A stretch of DNA of 34,944 nt from Clostridiaceae bacterium UBA6085 (GTDB lineage Bacteria > Bacillota > Clostridia > Clostridiales > Clostridiaceae). The notes beneath the pieces were generated by a model. The model had not been told where the DNA came from, did not search any database, and saw only the letters and a program-made list of their open reading frames with translations. Of the stretch, positions 21,843-30,397 are shown one piece after another. Each line of letters begins with the position of its first letter. The stretch's first letter is position 1. The translations under genes and the position numbers were made by a program. The DNA is taken from assembly GCA_002428605.1 (NCBI GenBank), contig DIXH01000022.1, forward strand, positions 7,665 to 42,608, read 5' to 3'.

Positions 21843-22604
21843 ATGGAAAAGGTAAGGGAGAGAAAAAGAAGAAGCAAGGCCACTTTAGCCATATTTAAGG
21901 TTATTTTCGTTTTGGTCGTGTTCGGGGCGGTAGGTGGCTACATATGGTCATCTGACTACTACAGGGCCTCCGTGACGGCTCTGGAGGCACTTGAATCAGG
22001 GGTTATAAATGAGAAGGGCGATATCGTGTTTGACGTGGAAGGTACGGACAGGGGCGTCATAATATACCCGGGCGGAAAGGTTGACGAGAAAGCCTATGCG
22101 CTCCTTGCCAAGAGCATATCAGAGCAGGGCTATGACGCATATGTCGCCAAGATGCCTCTTAGGCTTGCGATCCTTGGAACAGGAAGAGCGGAAAGGATCA
22201 TGGAGGAAAACACCGAGGTCACAGAATGGGTCATAATAGGCCATTCACTTGGCGGTGTGGCAGCTTCACGTTTCATAGTGAAAAATCCTGAAGGAATAAA
22301 GGGGCTTATACTCCTTGCCTCATATCCTGATGATAAGACAGACCTTACTGCGGCAGGCATCAAGGTTCAATCGCTTATCGGAACTGAGGACAGGATAGTC
22401 GACCGTGCAGCGCTTGGTGCTGCTGACACAAGGCTTGGGAAAGACTATGTAAAGGTAGAGGTTCCAGGCGGCAACCACAGCTACTTCGCGAACTATGGTG
22501 TTCAGGAAGGCGACGGCGAAGCCATAATCGGGTATGGGATGCAGCAAAGCCTTGTCCTTAAGGCTGTTTCAGACATATTTGCACCTGAGCCGTCAGCGGA
22601 ATGA
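21843..22604 (+). CDS. Membrane-anchored alpha/beta hydrolase
   Basis: A 253-aa protein with a basic N-terminus and one helix (residues about 14-35), then an alpha/beta hydrolase domain presumably outside the cell. The nucleophile elbow GHSLGG has Ser135, the acid is probably the Asp of GTEDRIV and the His that of GGNHSYF. GVIIYPGGKVDEKAYALLAKSISEQGYDAYV is the usual first half of the fold. The substrate is unknown. The ATG at 21843 has AAGGGAG 12 nt upstream, a rather long spacing. TATAAT at 21797 is a possible -10. Monocistronic; no clear terminator was seen. Confidence 0.85.
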   Translation: MEKVRERKRRSKATLAIFKVIFVLVVFGAVGGYIWSSDYYRASVTALEALESGVINEKGDIVFDVEGTDRGVIIYPGGKVDEKAYALLAKSISEQGYDAYVAKMPLRLAILGTGRAERIMEENTEVTEWVIIGHSLGGVAASRFIVKNPEGIKGLILLASYPDDKTDLTAAGIKVQSLIGTEDRIVDRAALGAADTRLGKDYVKVEVPGGNHSYFANYGVQEGDGEAIIGYGMQQSLVLKAVSDIFAPEPSAE

Positions 22605-22641
22605 CAATTAACCAAAGTGCTTGTGAAAATTGGTTGATGTT

Positions 22642-22671
22642 TTGTTAAAAATGATAGTTAAAAATTAACAA
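22642..22671 (+). promoter_or_regulatory. Candidate Rex operator
   Basis: TTGTTAA (22642) and TAGTTAA-AAA-TTAACAA (22655-22671) resemble the clostridial Rex site TTGTTAAnnnnTTAACAA, but the inner pair has a 3-nt spacer. It lies about 140-170 nt before the rex start, so autoregulation is possible. The core rex promoter is about 100 nt downstream, which weakens the case. Confidence 0.35.
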
Positions 22672-22767
22672 TGTAGGTTTAAAAGTGTTCGATATTTGGA
22701 TTTTTTGCATTTATTTAAAAATCCGAGAATTTCTTTGATAAAAAGGTGCACAAGTATGCAGATAATA

Positions 22768-22776
22768 TGGTATTAT
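22768..22776 (+). promoter_or_regulatory. Extended -10 of rex
   Basis: TGGTATTAT, 34 nt before the rex ATG. Confidence 0.5.
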
Positions 22777-22810
22777 ATCGTTAATAAATTATCTAACATA
22801 GGGGTGTAAG

Positions 22811-23449
22811 ATGGACAAAAAGAGAGACATATCAATGGCGGTCATAAAGAGATTGCCGAAATATTACAGACATCTGGCTGAACTTCTCAGGAACGACGTT
22901 GACAGGATTTCATCAAAGGAGCTAAGCGACAAGATAGGATTCACCGCATCACAGATAAGGCAGGACTTCAACTGCTTTGGTGGATTCGGACAGCAGGGGT
23001 ACGGATACAATGTGAAGGAGCTCTACAATGAGATAGGGAAGATCCTCGGTACTGACAAGGAATACAACACGATAATAGTCGGTGCCGGAAACATAGGTCA
23101 GGCAATTGCAAACTACTCGAGATTCGAGAAGGTTGGCTTCAACCTGAAGGGTATCTTTGATACCAATCCAAAGCTCATAGGCGTGAGGATAAAGGACATT
23201 GAGATAGAGGATGTTGACAACATCGATGTGTTCCTCTCCAAGAATTCTGTAGACATCGGAATCATATGCGTTCCTGCGAACACAGCCCAGAAGATAGCCG
23301 ACCTGTTCGTATCGAACGGGATAAAGGGGATCTGGAACTTTGCTCCGGTTGACCTTGACGTACCTGAGGACGTATCGGTCGAGAATGTACATCTCCTTGA
23401 GAGCATGCTGACACTTGTTTATCTGATGAACGAGCAGAAGGCGAAATAA
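22811..23449 (+). CDS. rex: Redox-sensing transcriptional repressor Rex
   Basis: A 212-aa homodimeric repressor that senses the NADH/NAD+ ratio. The N-terminal winged helix (residues about 5-75: VIKRLPKYYRHLAELL, ISSKELSDKIGFTASQIRQDFNCFGGFGQQGYGY) binds the operator, and the Rossmann domain (from about 88) has VGAGNIGQAIANY for NAD(H). All typical blocks through WNFAPVDLDVP are present. In Clostridia Rex represses fermentative and redox genes. It stands alone between its own promoter and terminator, upstream of nfnAB. Confidence 0.97.
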   Translation: MDKKRDISMAVIKRLPKYYRHLAELLRNDVDRISSKELSDKIGFTASQIRQDFNCFGGFGQQGYGYNVKELYNEIGKILGTDKEYNTIIVGAGNIGQAIANYSRFEKVGFNLKGIFDTNPKLIGVRIKDIEIEDVDNIDVFLSKNSVDIGIICVPANTAQKIADLFVSNGIKGIWNFAPVDLDVPEDVSVENVHLLESMLTLVYLMNEQKAK

Positions 23450-23458
23450 GTATTCAAT

Positions 23459-23499
23459 AAAAGGACAGGCTGGAATTGTGCGATTCCTCCTGTCCTTTT
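23459..23499 (+). terminator. Terminator of rex
   Basis: AAAAGGACAG (23459-23468) and CTGTCCTTTT (23490-23499), with an inner GGAAT/ATTCC pair. The stretch 23500-23732 that follows holds no gene that I can support; an open frame there is an extension of nfnA without a start signal. Confidence 0.85.
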
Positions 23500-23732
23500 C
23501 CATTCCCTAAGTAGAATTTCTACAGCAGCAGCCTTCCATTATCAAGAGATCCTAATGGAATGTAAAGTAATGAATGACAACGATTAATAATGAAAATCAG
23601 CAAAACTGTAGTCAAAACGATAAAAAAGTCGTAAAATTTATTGGTAACGGGTATGCTTTGCATAATATCTCAATTAATGTGCAGAGCTTCAGGTATGGTA
23701 GAATAAAGTATCAAGGGATAAGGGGTAGTGTG

Positions 23733-24635
23733 ATGTATCTTATAACAAAAAAGGAAGAGCTTACTGAAAACATCTATTGGATGGATGTCTGTGCACCAAG
23801 GGTAGCCAAATCAGCCAAGCCGGGACAGTTCCTGATAGTCAAGGCCGGGGAGAAGGGTGAGAGGATACCGCTTACGATATGCGACTATGACAGGGAACAG
23901 GGAACTGTATCCATAGTTTTCCAGACACTTGGTGATTCAACCAAGAAGATTGCCGCTCTCAATGAAGGTGAATATCTGCATGATTTCGTGGGTCCTCTCG
24001 GGAATCCTTCGGAATTTGTATGTGAAGATGTGGAGGAGCTGAAGAAGAAGAAGATATTGTTTGTGGCAGGCGGAGTCGGAACCGCTCCTGTATATCCTCA
24101 GATCAAGTTCCTTCACAAGATGGGCGTGGATGTTGATGTCGTGCTTGGAACAAAGAGCAAATCGACGCTTATACTTGAGGACAAGATGAGGGGTGCCTGC
24201 ACCAACCTATACATATGCACTGATGACGGAAGCTACGGCTTCAAGGGCATGGTTACAGACCGCATAAAGGCACTTGTGGAGAACGAGGGAAAGAGCTATG
24301 ACGTCTGCGTGGCAATAGGGCCGATGATCATGATGAAGTTCGTTGCCAAGCTCACAAAGGAGCTTGGAATACATACGATAGTTTCCCTTAACCCCATTAT
24401 GGTTGATGGCACAGGAATGTGCGGTGCCTGCAGGGTCACGATCGATGGAAAGGTAAAGTTCGCTTGCGTGGACGGTCCTGAGTTCGACGGCCACCTCATA
24501 GACTTCGATGAAGCCATGAGGCGTCAGGCGATGTACAAGACTGTTGAAGGCAAGAAGGTAATCCTTCAGGAAAACAAAGAAAGGGAGCACAAGGAAAAGT
24601 GTGACTATACGGAGGCTTTGAATGAGACTAAATAA
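23733..24635 (+). CDS. nfnA: NfnA, ferredoxin-NADP reductase-like subunit
   Basis: A 300-aa FAD/NAD(P)-binding oxidoreductase of the sulfide dehydrogenase/DHOD electron-transfer subunit family. An N-terminal beta-barrel FAD domain (GQFLIVKAGEKGERIPLTICD) and a Rossmann NAD domain (ILFVAGGVGTAPVYPQIKFL) lead to a C-terminal [2Fe-2S] site (GTGMCGACRVTIDGKVKFACVDGPEFDGH). With NfnB it forms the electron-bifurcating NADH-dependent ferredoxin:NADP+ oxidoreductase. The ATG at 23733 follows AAGGGG by 8 nt and starts at the domain; the frame is open 53 codons upstream but lacks a site there. It overlaps nfnB by 14 nt. Confidence 0.93.
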   Translation: MYLITKKEELTENIYWMDVCAPRVAKSAKPGQFLIVKAGEKGERIPLTICDYDREQGTVSIVFQTLGDSTKKIAALNEGEYLHDFVGPLGNPSEFVCEDVEELKKKKILFVAGGVGTAPVYPQIKFLHKMGVDVDVVLGTKSKSTLILEDKMRGACTNLYICTDDGSYGFKGMVTDRIKALVENEGKSYDVCVAIGPMIMMKFVAKLTKELGIHTIVSLNPIMVDGTGMCGACRVTIDGKVKFACVDGPEFDGHLIDFDEAMRRQAMYKTVEGKKVILQENKEREHKEKCDYTEALNETK

Positions 24636-26013
24636 GGTACCGGTAAGGGAACAGGACCCGGAGGTAAGGAAAAGGAATTTCAGTGAGGTAAGCTTCGGCT
24701 ACAATATGGAAGAGGCGATGTCAGAGGCTGAGAGATGCCTTAACTGCAAGAAGCCGAAGTGCGTGCCTGCATGTCCCGTTGCCATAGATATCCCCGGATT
24801 CATCAGGGAGCTAAAGGACGGCAACGTTGGAGAGGCAGCAAAGGTAATAGCAAGGTCAAGCTGCCTCCCTGCGGTATGCGGAAGGGTATGCCCGCAGGAG
24901 GAGCAGTGCGAGGGCGATTGCATAGTAGGCCTTAGAGGGGAAGCCGTGAACATAGGCAAGCTCGAGAGATTCGTAGCTGACTGGTCAAGGCAGAACAACA
25001 TAGAGTTCACAGAGAAGCAGCCGGCAAACGGCATGAAGGTTGCTGTCATCGGAAGCGGACCTGCAGGGCTTTCCTGCGCAGGTGACCTTGCGAAGATGGG
25101 CTACGATGTGACCATATTCGAAGCTCTCCATGAGCCGGGAGGAGTCCTTGTATATGGTATCCCTGAGTTCAGGCTTCCGAAGGAAGCGGTCGTAAGGGAA
25201 GAGATCAACCTTCTGAAGAAGCTCGGAGTGAAGCTTGAGACCAACGTCATAATCGGAAGGACGGTAACCATTGAGGAGCTGTTCAGGGATGAGGACTTCA
25301 AGGCAGTTTTCGTAGGCTCGGGAGCAGGTCTTCCGAAATTCATGGGAATACCTGGGGAGAACTCCAATGGAGTAATGTCAGCAAACGAGTACCTTACAAG
25401 GGCAAACCTCATGAAGGCATTCAGGAACGACTACGACACGCCTATTACAATGGGCAAGAAGGTCGCCGTTGTAGGCGCAGGAAACGTGGCAATGGATGCT
25501 GCAAGGACTGCTGTGAGGCTTGGAGCTGAAGCATACATAGTCTACAGGAGATCAGAAAAGGAGATTCCGGCAAGGATTGAGGAAGTCCACCATGCCAAGG
25601 AGGAGGGTGTCATATTCAACCTTCTTGTCAATCCGGTTGCGATACTTGCAGATGAAAAAGGCTGGGTAAAGGGACTGAGATGCGTAAGGATGGAGCTTGG
25701 GGAGCCAGACGAATCAGGCAGAAGAAGGCCTGTCGAAATGAAGGGCTCGGAATTCGACATAGAGTGCGACAGCGTGATAATGAGCCTTGGAACAAGCCCT
25801 AATCCGCTCATAGCTTCAACCACAGAAGGTATAAACACCAACAGGCATGGCTGCATACTCATAGACGAATCTTCAGGAGAGTCATCGAGGGAAGGCATAT
25901 TTGCAGGCGGCGATGCGGTCACAGGCTCTGCTACGGTTATCCTCGCAATGAGCGCAGGAAGAAAGGCAGCAGCCGGAATAGACAAGTACATCAAAGAGAA
26001 GTACATGAGGTAA
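24622..26013 (+). CDS. nfnB: NfnB, glutamate synthase small-subunit-like flavoprotein
   Basis: A 463-aa GltA/GltD-type protein. The N-terminal part carries the two Cys clusters CLNCKKPKCVPACP and CGRVCPQEEQCEGDC for [4Fe-4S] centres. Then come the FAD motif GSGPAGLSCAGDLAKMGYDVTIFEA and the NADP motif GAGNVAMDAARTAVRLGAEA, and a C-terminal FAD motif IFAGGDAVTGSATVILAMSAGRKAA. Alone it might be called gltD or gltA, but no large glutamate synthase subunit is present and it overlaps nfnA, so it is the NfnB subunit. The enzyme bifurcates electrons between NADPH, NAD+ and ferredoxin in the cytosol. It is followed 2 nt later by the glycosylase gene. Confidence 0.93.
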   Translation: MRLNKVPVREQDPEVRKRNFSEVSFGYNMEEAMSEAERCLNCKKPKCVPACPVAIDIPGFIRELKDGNVGEAAKVIARSSCLPAVCGRVCPQEEQCEGDCIVGLRGEAVNIGKLERFVADWSRQNNIEFTEKQPANGMKVAVIGSGPAGLSCAGDLAKMGYDVTIFEALHEPGGVLVYGIPEFRLPKEAVVREEINLLKKLGVKLETNVIIGRTVTIEELFRDEDFKAVFVGSGAGLPKFMGIPGENSNGVMSANEYLTRANLMKAFRNDYDTPITMGKKVAVVGAGNVAMDAARTAVRLGAEAYIVYRRSEKEIPARIEEVHHAKEEGVIFNLLVNPVAILADEKGWVKGLRCVRMELGEPDESGRRRPVEMKGSEFDIECDSVIMSLGTSPNPLIASTTEGINTNRHGCILIDESSGESSREGIFAGGDAVTGSATVILAMSAGRKAAAGIDKYIKEKYMR

Positions 26014-26015
26014 CA

Positions 26016-26957
26016 ATGGACTACAATCATCTGGAGCCGTCTGACGGCGGGCTTAAGCTTATAGGGGTCAGGAATTTCAAGCCAAAGCACATATTCGAAT
26101 GCGGACAGTGCTTCAGGTGGGATATGGTCAATGAGGGCAGATACCTTGGCGTTGTCAGGGGAAAGGTCCTGGAGGTAAGCGAGGAAGACACTGGAATACT
26201 CCTTCACAACGTAAATGAGGAGGATTTCAGGTCTATCTTCGAGGACTACTTCGACCTGAAGAGGGAATACGGCCCGATAAAGGATGAGCTGTCGAAGGAT
26301 CCTCTCCTGAAGGAATCGGTCGAGTTCGGACACGGGATAAGGATCCTCAACCAGGAGCCCTTCGAGACACTGATATCCTTCATAATTTCAGCGAACAACG
26401 GCATACCGAGGATAAAGGCTGCTGTTGCAAAGATTTCAGAGAAGTGGGGAACACCCATTTTCTACAACGGGAGCACCTACTATGCCTTCCCAAGTCCTCT
26501 GCAGCTGTCTAAGGCTTCAGAAGCGGACCTGAGAGGGATAGGCATAGGCTTCAGGGCAAAGTATGTCCACAGGACCGTCATGGCCGTATACGAGGCTGAG
26601 TGCCTTGAAAGGGAATCACTGACAAGGAAGCTTTCTGACGATGAAGCTCTGAGCCTTGAGCAAAGCCTCGACAGGATTGCTTCACTGCCACACAGGCTCT
26701 GCCACAATGCGCTGCAGTGCTTTGACGGCGTTGGCCCCAAGGTGGCGGACTGCATAATGCTCTTTTCAATGGGCAAGCAGGAAGCGTTCCCGGTTGACGT
26801 ATGGGTGAAGAAAGCCATGAGCTTCTTCTACAAGGCGCCAGAAATGTCGCTTCCGAAGACCAGGGAGTTCGGCCAGGACAAGTTTGGAAGCCTGTCAGGC
26901 TTCGCCCAGCAGTACCTTTTCTACAATGCGAGGGAAAACAAGGTGAAGGTCGAGTAG
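26016..26957 (+). CDS. OGG1-type DNA N-glycosylase/AP lyase
   Basis: A 313-aa OGG1-family repair enzyme for oxidised guanine. An N-terminal OGG_N-like domain (FECGQCFRWDMVNEGRYLGVVRGKVLEV) is followed by the HhH-GPD domain. The catalytic Lys (about 242, GVGPKVADC) and Asp (about 261, FPVDVW) are 19 residues apart, as in human OGG1 (K249/D268). The ATG follows GAGGTAA and is 2 nt after nfnB, so it is almost certainly in that operon. Pairing a guanine-oxidation repair enzyme with a redox enzyme may be convenient rather than functional. It ends at a bidirectional terminator. Confidence 0.93.
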   Translation: MDYNHLEPSDGGLKLIGVRNFKPKHIFECGQCFRWDMVNEGRYLGVVRGKVLEVSEEDTGILLHNVNEEDFRSIFEDYFDLKREYGPIKDELSKDPLLKESVEFGHGIRILNQEPFETLISFIISANNGIPRIKAAVAKISEKWGTPIFYNGSTYYAFPSPLQLSKASEADLRGIGIGFRAKYVHRTVMAVYEAECLERESLTRKLSDDEALSLEQSLDRIASLPHRLCHNALQCFDGVGPKVADCIMLFSMGKQEAFPVDVWVKKAMSFFYKAPEMSLPKTREFGQDKFGSLSGFAQQYLFYNARENKVKVE

Positions 26958-27007
26958 GATACATCGTACGATTGAGCACAGTAACATAAGTAAGAACGAT
27001 AATATGG

Positions 27008-27038
27008 AAATGGAGCATCCAGGACGGATGCTCCATTT
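27008..27038. terminator. Bidirectional terminator
   Basis: AAATGGAGCATCC and GGATGCTCCATTT, a 13-bp stem with a 5-nt loop, between the glycosylase gene and the convergent DUF1461 gene. Confidence 0.9.
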
Positions 27039-27053
27039 CTATTTTCATCATTT

Positions 27054-27716
27054 TTATTTCAGCATGAAGTTCCTTGGATCGTAGCTTATCCTCTCATCCT
27101 TGCCCTTTCTGAAGCCAATTGCAAGCTGTATGACAGCAAGAATAAGGATCAGGCCGATTATGAGGAACGCCTCCTGCATGAAGAACCATTCAGGCAGTAT
27201 GTTTATTATCGGGTCTACCGCAGGGTCGAAGAGCCAGAAGTCATTGGAGAATGCCAATTCATGGAATACCACGAAAGCCGTGGAGAAGTCCAGAATGAAG
27301 GGTATTGCAAGGGCAAAAGGGATGAGGACTGTCAGCAGTCCCGACCATTTCATGTAGCCAAGGTCCCTCTTTCTTTTGAAGCCAATGAAGAAGGCTATTG
27401 AAAGAAGGAAGGTAATTGTCATGGCCCAGAATACCTTGTTGAATATGAGCCTGACCTCATAGAAATGGAATTCACCGCTCTCTGACATGGGAATCCCGTC
27501 GAGAACAAGCTTGTCAGGACCTAACGGGCTCTGGTAGTCGATGAGTATGTCGTAGTTGGTCCTAATGGTCTCCTCAGTGTACTTCGGATTTTCAGCTGCT
27601 ATCTTCGGTATCTGAAGATAGTAGGCAGGCCTGAAGTTTAGGACTGCTGCCACTGAGAAGGTAACTATGAAAATTGATAGTGTCAAAGCCGCTATGGCAG
27701 CTGTAAATCTCTTCAT
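27054..27716 (-). CDS. DUF1461 (TIGR01906-type) integral membrane protein
   Basis: A 220-aa membrane protein with an N-terminal helix (residues about 7-27), an outer loop of about 65 residues (NFRPAYYLQIPKIAAENPKY...), and three more helices at about 96-113, 124-144 and 182-202. The pattern, with HELAFSNDFWLFDPAVDPIINILPEWFF before the last helix, is that of the DUF1461/TIGR01906 family often seen in Clostridia and lactic bacteria. The role is unknown. GAGGTG precedes the ATG. It is monocistronic on the minus strand. Confidence 0.85.
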   Translation of the reverse strand: MKRFTAAIAALTLSIFIVTFSVAAVLNFRPAYYLQIPKIAAENPKYTEETIRTNYDILIDYQSPLGPDKLVLDGIPMSESGEFHFYEVRLIFNKVFWAMTITFLLSIAFFIGFKRKRDLGYMKWSGLLTVLIPFALAIPFILDFSTAFVVFHELAFSNDFWLFDPAVDPIINILPEWFFMQEAFLIIGLILILAVIQLAIGFRKGKDERISYDPRNFMLK

Positions 27717-28016
27717 AAACGCACCTCAAAAAGCTGGCGAAGGTCTGTCTTGACCTGCCTTGCTGTATTCTTACTTCACCGATATTATATCAGAAAAGTG
27801 TCAACAATATGAAGAAAACAGGCTTCTCTAATATCCGGGAGAACATATTTACAGGATTTGCAGACATAGATATAAGACACTGATGGTGAATGTGATTAGT
27901 TTTCGGATTTGCAAAAGGATTATAATGCTTAAAAAGCATAATAAACTATTTATTATAGGTATTTTATTCTTTTTCTTTTTTCTGGTAGGATGATCCTGAG
28001 ACAAGGAGGGTTAAAA
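27717..28016. other. Divergent intergenic region, no gene
   Basis: AT-rich. It must hold the promoters for the DUF1461 gene and for the MATE gene. A 15-nt palindrome ATGCTTAAAAAGCAT (27925-27939) overlaps a TATAAT (27921-27926) and would be a fair operator for the MATE promoter, possibly for the LysR regulator encoded downstream. No other structure is seen. Confidence 0.4.
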
Positions 28017-29399
28017 ATGAATCTGATTTCCAAGATGATTGAACCAAAAATGCAAATAGATGAGAGCAGAAAGCTTTTTTCCAACAAGTACCTGAAGCAT
28101 CTCATTCTTCCGCTTTTCGTTGAACAGCTGCTGGTCATGTCGGTGGGAATAGCTGACACCCTGATGGTTAGCTATGCAGGAGAATCGGCGGTTTCAGGAG
28201 TATCCCTCGTCAACATGTTCTATACGATATTCATCTACATATTCACTGCACTCGCTTCCGGCGGGGCAGTAGTCGTAAGCCATTATGTGGGGAGCAGGGA
28301 CAAGGAAAAGGGGAGCCAAGCCGCAAGCCAGATGGTTACGCTCGCTGCACTGGCTTCTGCAGCCTCCACGATACTTGTGCTTCTGTTCAACAGGCAGATA
28401 CTGCAGCTTCTATTCGGAAGCGTTGACAGTGCCGTAATGGAAGCAAGCGTAACCTACCTGAGGATCTCAGCATACTCGTTCATCGCACTAGCCCTCTATA
28501 ACGCAGGCGCTGCGCTTTTCAGGAGCATGGGGATGACAAGGGTCACGATGTACATATCCCTTCTTATGAACATCATAAATGTAATAGGGAATGCGATCGG
28601 CATATTCGTTCTTAAGGCAGGAGTGGCCGGAGTAGCCTGGCCCTCATTCATATCAAGGGTATTTGCGGCTGTCGTGATCATCGCGCTCTGCTTTTCGAAG
28701 AACAATTCAGTGGCACTCAGCCTTCAGCATATCTTCAGCTGGAGCAGGGACATGATAAAGAGGATACTCGGGATCGCGGTGCCAAACAGCATAGAAAGCG
28801 GATTGTTCCAGCTGGCAAAGGTTGCACTCTCAAGCATCACCGCATTGTTCGGGACAAGCCAGATTGCTGCAAACGGAGTCGCCCAGAGCTTCTGGTCACT
28901 CTCTGCGCTTGTGGGAGTCGCAATGGCGCCTGCATTCATAACCGTCGTAGGCCAGAGCATGGGTTCGAAGGATACCGGAGCAGCGGATTACTACATGACT
29001 AAGCTTCTGAAGATAACCTTCGTGTCATCAGTCCTGTGGAATGGAGCCATACTGCTGGCTACTCCGCTTATCCTGAGGCTCTACGACCTTCCGGCTTCCA
29101 CAAAGCAGCTGGTGTTCATACTTGTGCTCATCCATAACATCTTCAATTCAGTGGCATTCCCTGTGGCGGCGCCATTCTCCAACGGACTTAGGGCGGCAGG
29201 AGATGTCAAATATACCATGTACGTATCCCTGTTCACGACAGTAGTGGTGAGAGTAGTGCTGTCTGTCATTCTGGGTATCTGGCTTAACCTTGGAGTAATT
29301 GGAATCGCTTTTGCCATGGCAGGGGACTGGTGCATAAGGGCGCTTCTGATGTACCATAGGTATAGGAGCGGAAAATGGAAATCATTCAAGCTCATCTGA
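28017..29399 (+). CDS. MATE-family multidrug/toxin efflux pump
   Basis: A 460-aa transporter with 12 predicted helices in two halves of the MATE fold: N half LPLFVEQLLVMSVGIADTLMVSYAGESAVSGVSLV, C half from about residue 240 with VPNSIESGLFQLAKVALSSITALFGTSQIAANGVAQ. MATE pumps expel organic cations or drugs using Na+ or H+. The substrate is unknown. The ATG at 28017 has AAGGAGGG about 7 nt upstream; an earlier in-frame ATG at 27990 does not. The LysR gene follows by 15 nt and may be co-transcribed. Confidence 0.92.
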   Translation: MNLISKMIEPKMQIDESRKLFSNKYLKHLILPLFVEQLLVMSVGIADTLMVSYAGESAVSGVSLVNMFYTIFIYIFTALASGGAVVVSHYVGSRDKEKGSQAASQMVTLAALASAASTILVLLFNRQILQLLFGSVDSAVMEASVTYLRISAYSFIALALYNAGAALFRSMGMTRVTMYISLLMNIINVIGNAIGIFVLKAGVAGVAWPSFISRVFAAVVIIALCFSKNNSVALSLQHIFSWSRDMIKRILGIAVPNSIESGLFQLAKVALSSITALFGTSQIAANGVAQSFWSLSALVGVAMAPAFITVVGQSMGSKDTGAADYYMTKLLKITFVSSVLWNGAILLATPLILRLYDLPASTKQLVFILVLIHNIFNSVAFPVAAPFSNGLRAAGDVKYTMYVSLFTTVVVRVVLSVILGIWLNLGVIGIAFAMAGDWCIRALLMYHRYRSGKWKSFKLI

Positions 29400-29414
29400 G
29401 AAAGAAGGTGCGTC

Positions 29415-30320
29415 ATGGATATACGTGTCCTCAAATATTTCCTCGCTGTAGCAAGTGAAGGCAACATAACGAAGGCGGCAGAGGTGCTCCATATCACCCA
29501 GCCTACCTTGAGCAGGCAGCTAATGGAGCTGGAGGAGGAGCTTGGGACTCCGCTGTTCTTGAGAGGGAAGCGAAAGATTGCGCTTACTGAAAGTGGAATA
29601 CTTTTTCAGCAAAGGGTAAGGGAGATCATCACGCTCCTCGAGAAGGCCGAAAGGGAAATTTCCGATGAGAACCAGCTTGTTGGAGGAGTCATTTCAATAG
29701 GCTGCGTTGAATCAATGGCCTCGCTCCTTTTGTCTGAAGCCATGGCTGAATTCTCCGATAGATATCCGCTTGTAAGGTATGAAGTCTATACGGCAAACGG
29801 AGATGACATAAGGGAGAAGCTTGACTCGGGCGCACTTGATATAGGGATCCTGGTTGAGCCTGTCGAGACTTCAAAGTATGACTTCATGAGGCTGAAGGTA
29901 ACTGACAGATGGGGCCTGGTGATGAGGAGTGACGATAAGCTTGCAGTGAAGGAATCAATAGATGTAAATGACCTGCTTGATCTGCCGCTTATAGTACCGA
30001 GGCGCACAATTGTGAAGGAAGAGATCGCAGACTGGCTTGGCATAGGCAGCGGACAGCTGAATATAGCCGCTTCGGTGAACCTTCTGACGAACGCTATTCT
30101 GCTTGCTGAAAGGAAGCTTGGCTATATTGTCACCATAGAAGGAGCTTATCTGATAAGGCCAAAGGAAGGGATCAGGTTCATTCCTTTCGCACCGGCTAAG
30201 ACCTCCGGACATGTGGTGGCATGGAAGAAGAACCGTATCTTCAATACAGCCACGAGGCTGTTCGTTGAACAGCTTTTGCAGCTGGCAGGTGAAGAGCTGG
30301 ATATTGTCAAGACAAAGTGA
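29415..30320 (+). CDS. LysR-family transcriptional regulator
   Basis: A 301-aa regulator. The N-terminal winged HTH (MDIRVLKYFLAVASEGNITKAAEVLHITQPTLSRQLMELEEELGTPLFLR, residues 1-50) is the standard LysR pattern. The rest is a periplasmic-binding-like effector domain (from about 90: GVISIGCVESMASLLLSEAM). The effector is unknown. It lies 15 nt after the MATE gene on the same strand. Most LysR regulators sit divergent to their target; here it probably controls the operon that includes itself, perhaps through the palindrome near 27930. Confidence 0.93.
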   Translation: MDIRVLKYFLAVASEGNITKAAEVLHITQPTLSRQLMELEEELGTPLFLRGKRKIALTESGILFQQRVREIITLLEKAEREISDENQLVGGVISIGCVESMASLLLSEAMAEFSDRYPLVRYEVYTANGDDIREKLDSGALDIGILVEPVETSKYDFMRLKVTDRWGLVMRSDDKLAVKESIDVNDLLDLPLIVPRRTIVKEEIADWLGIGSGQLNIAASVNLLTNAILLAERKLGYIVTIEGAYLIRPKEGIRFIPFAPAKTSGHVVAWKKNRIFNTATRLFVEQLLQLAGEELDIVKTK

Positions 30321-30397
30321 GAGCATCATTTGACTGGTGATTGTACATTTAACAGGAAATTAAAGCGCATTGATTGATTTAGAAAGGAGAGAAAAAA

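Noticed and set aside
23574..23732. N-terminal extension of NfnA by 53 residues
   Set aside because: The sequence is low-complexity and AT-rich, with no ribosome binding site; the conserved domain starts at 23733.
24622..26013. Glutamate synthase small subunit as such
   Set aside because: No large GltB subunit is present and the gene overlaps nfnA, so NfnB is the better call.
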